Of a DNA stretch of 64,000 nt, positions 53,066 to 62,600 are shown piece by piece (the stretch's first letter is position 1; every line of letters begins with the position of its first letter). The position numbers were made by a program, and so were the translations under genes. Source of the DNA: Ascarosepion bandense. Taxonomy: Eukaryota > Mollusca > Cephalopoda > Sepiida > Sepiidae. The DNA lies in assembly GCA_037127315.1 (NCBI GenBank), contig JBBBDQ010000230.1, forward strand, positions 1,239,501 to 1,303,500, in the 5' to 3' direction. Below the pieces are notes generated by a model. The model did not search any database. It saw nothing but the letters and a program-made list of their open reading frames with translations, and was not told where the DNA came from.

Positions 53066-53066
<1 letters not shown>
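52855..53066. mobile_element. Foldback element FB3 (left arm truncated)
   Basis: Short left arm 'AAAATTCTCCAAAATTTGG' (52862) opposes the long right arm (52938-53066: 'CCAAATGTTGGAGAATTTCT', 'ACTGAAATTAAAGCC', 'GGAACGGCTCATG', 'TTGTCTCTTATATTTAACAG'). It then runs into (TA)n. Confidence 0.75.

Positions 53067-53067
<1 letters not shown>

Positions 53068-53117
<50 letters not shown>
53068..53117. repeat. (TA)n between FB3 and SINE-B
   Basis: TA run that serves as end of FB3 and 3' tail of the minus-strand SINE-B. Confidence 0.95.
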
Positions 53118-53119
<2 letters not shown>

Positions 53120-53425
53120 TCTACATACAAGCCTATTTCGCTGTATCACAGTCCTTCAGTGTGGCTAGATATCTACTTGGCTCTCTGGCCGGAATCAAAA
53201 CTAACCAATTTAGTGTCAGCAGTGTCTCTACTCTCCAAGCAATAGGTGCATAGAATGAGGGAAGGGAAATTTGAGCGTGTTATATATAAGCGGTGTATAC
53301 ACACGCCAGTCCCCGGAAGAACTCAATTCATTGCTGAAGAGTAACACGTAAGGCGCAGAAGTGGTAACACTTTTAAAAATTATCTCTCCAGTGAGCTCAG
53401 TCGTAATGAGAGCATAATATATTGT
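53118..53425 (-). mobile_element. SINE-B copy
   Basis: Left end 'TTTCGCTGTATCACAGTCC' and 'GTGTGGCTAGA', B-box complement 'GGCCGGAATCAAAACTAACC', then diverged upstream sequence ('GCCAGTCCCCGGAAG', 'GAAGAGTAACACGTAAGG'). Confidence 0.7.
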
Positions 53426-53590
53426 CATACAAGACTGTTTCGCTGTATCACAGCTCATCAATGTGGCTAGAGAGCAACTTGCTTTCTGGCCGGGATCGGA
53501 ACTAAACCGATTTGGTGTCAGTTGGAATTATATTCACTAAGCCATAGGCGCATAGAATAAGGGAGGAGAAATAAAAAAAATGGCAAACCA
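53426..53590 (-). mobile_element. Second adjacent SINE-B copy
   Basis: 'TTTCGCTGTATCACAGCTCA', 'ATGTGGCTAGAGAGC', 'GGCCGGGATCGGAACTAAAC', then 'TTCACTAAGCCATAGGCGC' (A-box complement). Same orientation as the preceding copy. Confidence 0.7.
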
Positions 53591-53809
53591 GTACGAACGG
53601 GGAGGCAGGTTTGAAAATGCAGGTTGTAATTTTATAACTGCTTTCCCAAAATTCTTGATTTATAACCATTTAATCATGTTATGTAATGTCTAACAAACGA
53701 AACGAGTGACTTATGATACTTTTGCTTTAAATTTTATATATATATATTCTTAATTATAATTTTGAGTAAATAAACAATATGATTCAAAAGAAGTAAGAGA
53801 AGAGAAGAA

Positions 53810-53865
<56 letters not shown>

Positions 53866-54127
53866 TATTCCTTTTATGAAAAAGAGATATTGGAAAAATC
53901 CGTTTTGCCAGACCTGATAGCGACACTCTACAGAAGTTCCCAGATAAGTAAGTAATTTCCTCTTTTAAGATTGGCTAGGTGTTTCAAAATCGATATCTTT
54001 TGACCGAATAATAAATAAATACTCAAAACATACGTTTATAACGAAAAGTATTTTGCTTTTATTTTTAGAGCTTTTTGATTCATATATTTCATTTCATATT
54101 TCATCTAAATTATACACATATATGCAC

Positions 54128-54130
<3 letters not shown>
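53591..54130. other. Unassigned stretch with (TA)n-(GA)n
   Basis: TA run 53814-53840 and GA run 53841-53865. 'GGCTAGGTGTTTCAAAATCG' at about 53972 echoes the mariner relic at 55.16 kb, so a short mariner fragment is likely there. Confidence 0.5.

Positions 54131-54162
<32 letters not shown>
54131..54162. repeat. (TA)n tail of SINE-B
   Basis: TA run at the 3' end of the minus-strand SINE-B that follows. Confidence 0.93.
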
Positions 54163-54165
<3 letters not shown>

Positions 54166-54368
54166 ACCCGCATACAGTTCTGTTTTGCTGTATCACAGCT
54201 CATCAGTACGGTTAGACATCCGATTGCTTTTAACCAGGAATTAAAACTCGACTGCATCGGCGTCAATCGGCGATTCTACCTCAGCGTTATGGGAGCTCAG
54301 TAGAAGAAGGCAGACTTTTAACATATGATATATCATACGACAGTAGTTAGAGTGCTATACTTCATTAC
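54163..54368 (-). mobile_element. SINE-B copy
   Basis: 'AGTCACCCGCATACAGTTC', 'GCTGTATCACAGCTCATCAG', B-box complement 'AACCAGGAATTAAAACTCG', A-box complement 'GATTCTACCTCAGCG'. Its 5' end is joined to 'AGATTGCTAGGTGTTTCGAA', a mariner-like piece (54373-54423). Confidence 0.75.
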
Positions 54369-54419
54369 TAAAAGATTGCTAGGTGTTTCGAAATTGATAT
54401 CTGATATTCTTTGACGTTT

Positions 54420-54424
<5 letters not shown>

Positions 54425-54472
<48 letters not shown>
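54425..54472. repeat. (TA)n microsatellite
   Basis: Pure TA run. Confidence 0.95.
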
Positions 54473-54475
<3 letters not shown>

Positions 54476-54477
54476 CG

Positions 54478-54655
54478 CTCTCACACCCTGATTGAGCACT
54501 CTGGAAGAAAGGTAGACTTTGAAAAACAGTAGCCACTCTAGCGTGTACGCATCGCTTATTCAGTAAAATGAATTGGAGAATTTTAGCTATTGGGTTATGT
54601 AGCAATCGGAGTCTAACCGTACTGATGAGCAGCGAAACAGATCTGTCTGTGGATG

Positions 54656-54657
<2 letters not shown>
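54478..54657 (+). mobile_element. SINE-B with tRNA-like segment deleted
   Basis: Plus-strand 5' block 'CTGATTGAGCACTCTGGAAG' and 'GGTAGACTTTGAAAAACAGT', then directly the 3' block 'CTAACCGTACTGATGAGC', 'CAGCGAAACAGATCTGT' and 'GTGGATGAC'. The A and B boxes seen in the 57.9-kb copy are missing. Confidence 0.75.

Positions 54658-54710
<53 letters not shown>
54658..54710. repeat. (TA)n tail of SINE-B
   Basis: TA run following 'GTGGATGACA'. Confidence 0.95.
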
Positions 54711-54713
<3 letters not shown>

Positions 54714-54989
54714 CATTGTGATAATTAACTGTTCAATGTATTAGACGAGTTTCTCATTTTTCTTCTTAATATATAACAACAGCTAACTGAAATTGTTTGT
54801 TTTCCTTTTGGTGCTGATTGCTAGTGTCTTAAAGATTCAAACATTGCATCGCTCAATTGCGAATAAGAATATGCTGAATATTGATGTCTTGTTTCCAAAT
54901 GAATGCTTTAAATATGGAGGCTGAAAACTTGCAGTTTGGCCATAGGCATTATGAATTTTGTAAAGGAGCAATGTTCTGACAAAAAAAGA

Positions 54990-55835
54990 TGTTTATTTGT
55001 GTCTCGCACCAGTTATCCGGACGCCCAAAAAGTGGTTTGGCAGTTTTCGTCAGGATGATTTTCGCCCAAACAATCAGCTACGCTGCAGGCAACCTTCCCA
55101 CGTCGATAAAGACGCTCTACTTGCCTTTGTGAAGAATAAACCAGTTTTCAACGAAAGATTGCTATGTGTTTCAAAATCGATATCTGACATTCTTTGACGT
55201 TTTCGATCGTTGTCCCGTAACGATTTCTTGTTCTTACACCGCCAAAAAGACCGGCACTGAATCCAAATTATTAATGTCAATGGAAAATAGATAGTTTATG
55301 ATAACATTCTACGCAAGCAGAGCTCGAAACAAGCTTGTAGATTGAATGACACGTGGCTAAATCGAGCATTCTTCCGATAAATGTGTTGCTTTCTTTTTAC
55401 TGAGAATGCGGTATCGTAATTCACACTGAGCTTGTTCTTGTAGGCAAAACAATCAATACAAAGAATTATTGCGATTAGCTGACAAATCTCAATATGCCTA
55501 TTCAAGAAAAACGTCTGATTTTGACAAATTGAAAAGTTTGTCATTTACTCCTGGGACTGCGCATGACCGCATATTACGAAACTGAGATTGCAGAATCTTA
55601 AATGGGTTTAAATGGGAAACCATCAAGAACCAACCGCATTCTCTTGACTTTTCACCTTCGGAATTTAATTTGTTTCACTCTCTACAGACCCATTCAAACT
55701 GGCCATGTACAGTCAGTCGAAAATTACCTAACAGCTTTCTTCAAATAAAACAGGAAACTTCGAAAATTTCACCAAAAAGAATGTAGGACAATGGGATAGT
55801 GATGTTAAGAACAATCGTGACTATGAGCTTGAATA
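54990..55835 (+). pseudogene. Mariner transposase relic, near full length
   Basis: In successive frames: 'KKWFGSFRQDDF' (WFxxFRxGDF motif), 'HVDKDALLAFVKNKP', helix-turn-helix 'NERLLCVSKSISDIL', 'KTINTKNYCD', 'LNMPIQEKRLILTN', then 'HSLDFSPSEFNLFHSLQ' (the conserved YSPDLAPSDYHLF motif, with the third catalytic Asp changed to Glu) and 'SPKRM'. The order and spacing fit a Mos1-type mariner transposase of about 340 residues. Numerous frameshifts and stops. The DNA-binding and C-terminal catalytic parts are best preserved. TIRs not located. Confidence 0.78.
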
Positions 55836-56149
55836 ATAAATATTACTTTTTTAGTAACTAAACTTTTGATCTTTTTTTTTTCGGTTATGAAATTTTGCAC
55901 TGTTTTAATATTTCAACATTTGAATATATGTTAATATATATTTATATATACGTAGTAAAATATTAAAACTTATTAAATCATATCCCATCTTATTTGTTTT
56001 CATGTAAACTTTTGTTCAATTTTTGTTACATTTGGAGAACAGATTTAATTTGTTATTAAGACATTTGATTTTGACAATTTATAAGGAAACAAAGTGCTCC
56101 GATCATCAGCAGAAGGTCTTTCGTATTTTTGATGATATTGATGTGATAT
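55836..56149. other. AT-rich stretch
   Basis: Nothing recognised. Confidence 0.4.
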
Positions 56150-56261
56150 AAGTTGGGCGCAGGGCTAACAACCCTGCGCCATAAAAAACAGTTTGTTACG
56201 GAAACAGCAAAAACACTGCCCTACACACTATTGGGTGTAAAGGAAAAGTTTATTTTTATTT
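56150..56261 (+). mobile_element. 5'-truncated SINE-5S
   Basis: Only the body survives ('GGGCGCAGGGCTAACAACC', 'AACAGTTTGTTACGGAAACA', 'CACTATTGGGTGTAA'); the 5S head is absent. It is flanked by 'ATTGATGTGATAT' (56137-56149) and 'ATTGATGTTATAT' (56262-56274), a 13-bp target duplication with one mismatch. This truncation plus duplication supports LINE-mediated insertion. Confidence 0.8.
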
Positions 56262-56752
56262 ATTGATGTTATATCTGACGACGGAAACAACAAAGACGAT
56301 GATTTGGTGTCTAGTTAAAAGAAAAGGATTGATAATATTTCTCAAATGTTAAAATAAATCCAGGAAAGCCGTAAAAGAGAATTAGATTTCTAAAGGCATT
56401 TTTTATTTTGTTTTGGAAATTTTAATGGCTGGCATTGGAATTCGCTATGACAATGCTGAAAGTAATGGAGATGTTAAAAGCGTTTCAACCTGGGAAGAGA
56501 AAGCTTTAACTTGTTTGCTGGGCTGTTCTTTTTTTCTCTCTCTTTTTACTGAGGCTCCAAATGATGGAATGGTCTGAGATTAAAGATCAACAAAGTAGCT
56601 TTTGTCTTTACCTTCTGGGATTCTTGTTCTTCTTTGACATTTAAGTCTGCGTAGTCTGAAAATGCCAAAGAATTTCATCCTGAAAATTGAGACAATGAAA
56701 GAACCATCTCTCTTCAAAAGATGTAGCCAGCGGGATATAGGCTACAGGTAAG

Positions 56753-56797
<45 letters not shown>

Positions 56798-57202
56798 CAT
56801 ATATAATGAATTTGAAGACAAATAAAAAGAGACATAAAAAGTGATGATAGGAAAAGAAAGAATGAACGGGTGAGAGATAAAAGAAAAAGGATGACAGAGA
56901 AAAGAATTAAAGAAAGATAAAAGAAAATGATGATAGCGAAAAAATAAAAGTGATGAAAGAACAATGATGATTGGGGAATAAGTAATAAAGCTAAAAGGAA
57001 AGTGATGAGAGAATAAACAAAGAAAGTAAGTCAGTAAAAAAAAGAAAGGGAGGGAGATAAAAGGAAATGACGAAGAAACAGTGATTAAAAGGAAAATGAT
57101 GAAAAAGAAAGAAAGAAACAAAGAGTGTAAGTGAAATAAAATAAAATGATATGCGAAAGAAAGTAAGATATATAAAAGAAATAAAAATAATAATTGGTGA
57201 GT
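56262..57202. other. Unassigned, A/G-rich towards the right
   Basis: (TA)n at 56755-56786. From 56810 to 57200 the plus strand is AAAG/GAAAA-rich simple sequence; long minus-strand frames here are Phe/Ser-rich composition artefacts. Confidence 0.5.
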
Positions 57203-57213
57203 AAATAAATACG

Positions 57214-57487
57214 AGTCTACGGCTATATCGTGTTGAATACACCGGTTCCCGACCGATCAACGAAATTAAGCAACATCGAGAATGGTCAGTACTTAAATAG
57301 GTGACCATTTGGGAATACTAGATGCTGTAAACGTAAGGACCAAAAATGGTCCACCGGTCCTCCAGGTTTGGGGTTTGGGTGCAGGGCTAACAACCTTGCC
57401 CCGTAAAAAAACAGTTTGTTACAGAGACAACAACAAACAGTTGCTGCCCTATGCACCATTCGGAGTGATGGATAAATGATGATGATG
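57214..57487 (+). mobile_element. SINE-5S, full length, perfect 11-bp target duplication
   Basis: The head 57215-57331 follows metazoan 5S rRNA almost throughout ('GTCTACGGCTATATCGTG', 'TTGAATACACCGGTTC', 'AAATTAAGCAACATCGAG', 'GGTCAGTACTTAAATAGGTG', 'GGGAATACTAGATGCTGTAA'). The body contains 'GGACCAAAAATGGTCCACCG', 'GGGCTAACAACCTTGCCCC', 'ACAGTTTGTTACAGAGACAA' and 'TGCACCATTCGGAGTGATGG'. The tail is (ATG)n. Target duplication AAATAAATACG at 57203-57213 and 57488-57498. The 5S internal control region would supply a type 1 polymerase III promoter. Confidence 0.95.
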
Positions 57488-57787
57488 AAATAAATACGTC
57501 TTGTAAAAGCATAAGAAGAAAATCTAACACAGGATGTCAAATGGAGAGTGGGAAACAGGGAGAAAGCAAAATAGAGGGATATTTTAAAAAGCGAATATGA
57601 GAGCAATAGTAAGTAAAATATGTAGAAGATATTCAGGAAGATACAACTAGAGAACGTGTAGTTTTCTTTAATCACATACAGATAGAGAAAGAGAGAGAGA
57701 TGAAAAGAGACAGTGAAGAACGAATGATAATAATGAACAGTTACACAAGAGAGTTGCAACACATAAGAAATCCATAGAAATGAATGA

Positions 57788-57790
<3 letters not shown>
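57488..57790. other. Unassigned A/G-rich stretch
   Basis: Purine-rich, no feature recognised. Confidence 0.4.

Positions 57791-57834
<44 letters not shown>
57791..57834. repeat. (TA)n tail of SINE-B
   Basis: TA run at the 3' end of the minus-strand SINE-B. Confidence 0.95.
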
Positions 57835-57835
<1 letters not shown>

Positions 57836-57838
<3 letters not shown>

Positions 57839-58135
57839 ATCCGCAAACAGATTTGTTTCGCTCTATCACAAGTCATCAGTACAGTTAAACAACCGATCAC
57901 TTTTAGCCAGGATTGAAACCCGACCGAATTGACATCAGTCGGCGATTCTACCTCTGAGCTATGAGGTTCGGTAGAAGGGGTCAGATTTTAGCATGTGATA
58001 TGCAATGTGAACATACGCCAGTAGCTAGGAATGTTCTAATTCATTACTAAATGAGCAATACGTAGATGCTAGAGAAGCTACTGTTTTTTCAAAGTCTACC
58101 ATTCTTCCAGAGTGCTCAATCAGGGTGTGATTTAT
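57836..58135 (-). mobile_element. SINE-B, best copy, with internal tRNA-like promoter
   Basis: The minus strand, from 58135: 'CTGATTGAGCACTCTGGAAG', a 130-bp 5' section, then 'TAGCTCAGAGGTAGAATCGC' (A box; complement of 57942-57962) and 'GTCGGGTTTCAATCCTGGC' (B box). Then 'CTGTACTGATGAC', 'GAGCGAAACAAATCTGTTTG', 'CGGATGAC' and (TA)n. Boxes about 40 bp apart fit a tRNA-derived SINE. The parent tRNA is not determined. The conserved sequence upstream of the A box is unusual and could belong to an older element. Confidence 0.8.
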
Positions 58136-58239
58136 AGAGAGTGTGTGTGTATGTGCGTGTGAAAAAAAGAACAGAACACATTCAAAGAAAGAAAGTAATA
58201 TACAAAAAATAAGAATATAGAAAAAAGAAAAATAAGAAA

Positions 58240-58473
58240 AATAAATGAAAAATGTGTAAATAAATAAAGAAAGCTAAATACATTAAAAAAGAAACAAACT
58301 AATAAACAAAAAAGAAAAATGATACAAGACCATATAAGAAGTCAAGAATAAAGGAAAATAGATCGTATGAAAGAAAAATTGAATATAGAAAATTGGGAAA
58401 GAGCGAAAGAAAGGACACAAAAAGAAGGAAAGAAATCGTGATGAAGAATCAGAAAGAAGAAAAACACACTAAA

Positions 58474-58512
<39 letters not shown>

Positions 58513-59030
58513 GAATATGTATAAAATAAAACTAGAAAGAACAGAATACAGATTGGAAGGAAGGAAGAAAGGAAGGAATGAAGGAAAGAAAGAACGCAAG
58601 AACCAAAGAAGGAAAAAAGTGTAAAGAAAAGAGAGAAATGGGTAAAGATTGAATGGAAGAAAGGAAGGAAAGAAGGAAGGAAGAAAGAAAGAATTGAATC
58701 TGTGAGGAAGAGACGAAAGAAAGAAAAAAAAGTAAGAACGAAAGAAAAAGAGAAAAAGTGTAAAGAAAACAAGAAAGAGAGAAATGAATAGAGATTAAAA
58801 GGAAGGAAGGAAGAATTGAATCTGTGAGGAAGAAATGAAAGAAAGAAAAAGAAAGAAAGAAAGAAAAAGTGCAAACAAAACAAGGAAGAGAGAAATGAAT
58901 TGAGATTGAAAGGATTTCTTCATTTCAAGGAAAAAAGGAAGGAATGGACAAAGGAAAGAAGGAATTAAAAGAAAACAAACTCAAAAGTAAAGAAAGTATA
59001 AGAAAAGTAGAGTGTAACAAAGTAACATAA

Positions 59031-59066
<36 letters not shown>

Positions 59067-59110
59067 AAAAAAAAGAAAGAAAAAAGAAAGAAAGAAAGAA
59101 AACATGATAG
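58240..59110. repeat. GAAA/GGAA-rich array with higher-order units
   Basis: 'GAATTGAATCTGTGAGGAAG' recurs at 58692 and 58812 (120-bp period). 'GTGTAAAGAAAA' recurs at 58619 and 58758, with 'GTGCAAACAAAA' at 58868. Pure (GAAA)n runs lie at 58476-58510 and 59033-59070. All long reading frames are compositional. Confidence 0.88.
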
Positions 59111-60264
59111 TAATACTGGAATGAAAGAAAATAACACTAACTTTGAAAAAGAAACAAACAAATGTGTACTCTCCATTGTACTCTACGGTCTTCTTCAGGT
59201 GATTGACATTTCAAACCGAGCCCTTTATTTGGTCTCCTCGGTTCTAGTTCCAAGTGCCATGTGTCTTCCAGCTATCTCAATTGAAGTTTCAGTTCAAGTT
59301 TCCAAAGTCCCATAGCCCAGTGAGTGAACCGTGAGTCAGAAAGAGAAATACTCGCTAAAAGAAATAAATAATTAAATCAACGAATCAAAAACGCAATGGA
59401 GTATGCGTGCCAAGAAAGTAACAGCTTTTCAAAGCAGGAGTAAATGTAGAGGAAAATATCCCCGAAGCATTTTTACAGATCGACACCTGGGATCTAAAAA
59501 GGGCTTGAATCAAAAGATCGGGGAAAATAAACAAACAAAGCTGGAGACAGTGAAGACTGAACGGAAGAGAAGAAAAAGCTGTAGAAAGTGAGAAAAAAAA
59601 AACGAAAATCAACGAATACACACGTATAGAAAAGTTAAAACAGTATCTAGACGACAATAAAAAATACCCGAAGTGATGGAATGAATGAAAAGTAAGAATC
59701 AATGAATTAATGATTGGAAGGAAGCGATTATGGTATAAAATGCCGATTTAAACACGTTTTTTTGAAAAGTAACAGAAAATCCACTCAAATATTAAGTACT
59801 ATTTGCAAACATTCTTCCTTCATGTGAGAAATTAGATTCACCAGTGACGCCATGATAAAAGATGGAGCAAATATTCTTAACGGATGGCGCTACGGTAATA
59901 AAATATGGCTGCTCATATTTCGCATTGGCAGATATTGCTTGCATTATTCTCAGGAATCCAGAAAAGAGAGAAAAAAAAGGAAATTCGAAACGGAAAAATA
60001 AAACTCTTTAATAGCTTGCAAATACGCACCGGAACAGGAGAAAGTCTTAAACAATGGAATACAAAACTTTCTCTATAGATCAACGCTTTACTTAAAAATG
60101 GTTACACTGATTCTTTTTATAATGGGCCCGAGATAATCTCTTATGATTAACTATTTTCATTTTAGCTAATTTCTGTCTATTTTTTTTTAGGAGAGTTATT
60201 GTAAATATTTAAACTACTTACATATTTCGGAGCTTTGTTCTCATCTTTATTGTACGCTCCGACA
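59111..60264. other. Unassigned, with one block shared with 61.1 kb
   Basis: 59195-59335 ('AGGTGATTGACATTTCAAAC', 'GGTTCTAGTTCCAAGTGCC', 'CAGCTATCTCAATTGA') matches 61112-61250. The rest is A/G-rich or unrecognised. Confidence 0.5.
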
Positions 60265-61108
60265 TTCTTTTTTTTTATAAGCGTTTCACCCCGAGCAAGG
60301 CATTTCATTGCCACTACTGCGCAGGAGGGGCTACAAAGAGTGGAGAAAGGATGATTAAATATAGGAAATGTCAGAGGGTGGGTGATAGGCGGGTAAGGAT
60401 ACCGAGAATGGTTAAATATAGGAAATGTCAGAGGATGGGTGATAGGCGGGTAAGGATACAGAAAATGAGGGTTGGGTAGATGAGAGTGTTCTGAGAATAA
60501 TTGGAAGTTAGTGTAATAGGAGGTGTCTATTGACCCTACATTTAAACACCTGGAGATTGTAGCTGTCGGGAAGGCAGACTTGTGGAAAGGAATTCCACAG
60601 GCGGGAAGCGCGAAAAAAGAAGCTGTTGGAGTAGAAATTACGGTTACATCTTATTTGTTTAACTGTAAAAGGGTGGGACCTAGTTACTAATCTAGTATCT
60701 CGTGCAAATTCGTGCTTATGCGGCACGAGTGTTCATCAAGTTCATCGGAGCAGAAGCCATGAAAGTACTTGTAGAAGAGGCACAGGGAAGCCACATCACA
60801 CCGGTGAGAGAATGGTTGCAGCCGGTCTGCCAAGTCATTATCAACCACGTTACAGATTCTCCTTTGTATTTTGTCAAGAAACCCAAGGAGAGTAGCAGGG
60901 ACACCCGACCAGATATGGGAGCAGTATTTAATACATCGGCGGATGGTAGATTTGTATATATGCAGGATAGATTCAGGCGGGAAAAACTTCCGGGCCCTGC
61001 ACAGAGAGCCGACTTTCATAGCGGCAGATTTGGTAATGGATTTAATATAGTCATTCTATTTGAGGTCCGCCGAAAGTGTAATGCCAAGGAGGCGTAGTGT
61101 TTTACTCT
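60265..61108 (-). pseudogene. LINE-J C-terminal relic and 3' UTR
   Basis: Minus strand: 'MKVGSLCRARKFFPPESIL', 'CIKYCSHIWSGVPATLLGF', 'IQRRICNVVDNDLADRL', 'RRCDVASLCLFYKYFHGF'-type sequence, 'CSDELDE', then 'HEFARDTRLVTRSHPFTV', 'CNRNFYSNSFFFRASRLWN' and 'YNLQVFKCRVNRHL'. The UTR shares the 58-bp tandem duplication and terminus of the 39-kb copy, so both belong to one subfamily. 5' truncated at about 61108. One frameshift near 60700. Confidence 0.86.
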
Positions 61109-61109
61109 C

Positions 61110-61570
61110 TAACAGGTGATTGGAATTTCAAACCGAGTCCTTCATATTGTCGGCTTGGTAGATTGTTCTAGTTCCAAGTGCTATATGTCTTTCAGCTATC
61201 TCAGTTGAGGTTTCAATTTAAATTTCCAAAGACACATATCTCAGTGAATATAAGAGTTGATTTCAGTTATTTTTCTTAATGACCCAACTCTTCAAGTTTT
61301 TGTTCACCTCTAATGTGGCCAGGTATTGAACTCACAACGTTTTGGGTCAAGTTACTGGATTACTTCAAACAATGTTTTTATCCACGGCGCCATGATTCAT
61401 TGGAATCTGAAACTAAGATACGGCTTGATACGTGTAACAAGAAAAATTTACCCTGGTAGAGGAAATAAAGGTTCTAAAATGCAATCACCTGACGAAGGCC
61501 GCGGCGTACAACGGCCGGAACGTCGTGGATATGACAACAAATATGAAGACAACAGTTGGAAAACTGTAAA
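61110..61570. mobile_element. Composite repeat with tRNA-like block
   Basis: 61112-61250 matches 59195-59335. The complement of 61318-61400 contains 'CATGGCGCCGTGGATAAAA' (A-box-like) and 'GTTGTGAGTTCAATACC' (B-box-like), also present at 27.2 kb. 61490-61530 holds 'CGAAGGCCGCGGCG', related to 'AGAAGGCCGAAGCG' at 27.41 kb. This is probably the same family as the 27-kb foldback arms. Confidence 0.5.
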
Positions 61571-61729
61571 TCGTGTATTCAGCTAATTTCATCTAGGTTT
61601 TGTTTCGGCACACTTGAATCTTCGTACACGCGAAAACCTAAAATTATGCTGTATCAAAATACCCGTTTTTAAATTCATACCACTGTTATTTTACCTATCT
61701 TCATCCTCAGTAACTGTTTTTTAAACAAA

Positions 61730-62045
61730 CTGATAATTATAATTTTAATGAAACCTAGTCAGATGATGTAAATTAATTAATATATTTTACTGCTTCTTTA
61801 TTTAAAACAAACGCATTAATCACTATACCTCTATTACATTGTTTATTTTCAATAAATTTTCAACATTCAAAAACCTAATACAATTTTATCAAAACTAATA
61901 ATTCAATTAAATATTTATCATTTACCAATTTATAAAGAAATACGCATGAAAACATGTTTAATCACAAATTTATAAACATTTAGAAAATCTTACAAATATA
62001 GGAACCAACTGTAAGGAAATCCGTATTATTTACCATTTTATAAAT
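61730..62045. repeat. 315-bp direct repeat, left copy
   Basis: Nearly identical to 62597-62911 (a handful of differences). AT-rich, non-coding. Confidence 0.93.
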
Positions 62046-62154
62046 CTTAAATATTATTTGCTCTACTTTGCATTAGGCACTCTTTTAAAAGTAATGTTCT
62101 TTTTGAATATCCGAATTTTATTCCATCCATAGCAATCCTGTACTTGGATATATA

Positions 62155-62600
62155 TATATCCCTCCAACAGCCTCCTACCAATTTTCGGAAAAGTATTCGA
62201 AGCTATTTTCAATGCTGAAATATTTCAACACCTTCCTTCCCATAAACTATTCTCGGACAGACACTACAGCTCCCACTTTTTCAGGTCTACGGCCGATATG
62301 CTAACGACCATAAAGGAGTTCATATACCAGTCCTTTGATAAGCCCGGCGAAGCTCGTGCTGTTACCCTGGATATCTCCAAGCTTTTGATAGAGTTTGGCA
62401 CGCTGGCCTTCTGCGCAAGCTACAGGGTTATGGTATCACTGGACGCTGGCTTGATCTGATCAGATCTTTCCTATCTATCTAATGAAGGTCGTCTTGAATG
62501 TGCATACTTCCACATCTTACCGTACGAACGCTGGTGTCTCCAGGGCTTTATACTAGACCCTACACTCTTTCTAATCTTCATAACCGATCTCCCTGACTGA
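62155..62600 (+). pseudogene. LINE-J RT N-terminal half on plus strand
   Basis: Plus strand, with frameshifts: 'LPIFGKVFEAIFNAEIFQH'-like start (62170), 'ADMLTTIKEFIYQSFD', 'PGEARAVTLDIS', 'FDRVWHAGLLRKLQGYGI', 'WLDLIRSFLS' and 'YRTNAGVS'. It stops before the YADD block. The same RT segments occur at 40.2-40.6 kb on the minus strand. Confidence 0.82.

Noticed and set aside
57215..57331. A functional 5S rRNA gene
   Set aside because: Substitutions in conserved helices, a conserved non-5S body, an (ATG)n tail and target duplications show it is a SINE head.
56641..57900. Minus-strand frames of 105-204 codons resembling membrane proteins
   Set aside because: Purine-rich simple sequence, TA repeats, a SINE-5S and a SINE-B account for the whole span.
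58342..59176. Phe-rich minus-strand frames
   Set aside because: Same artefact in the second purine array.
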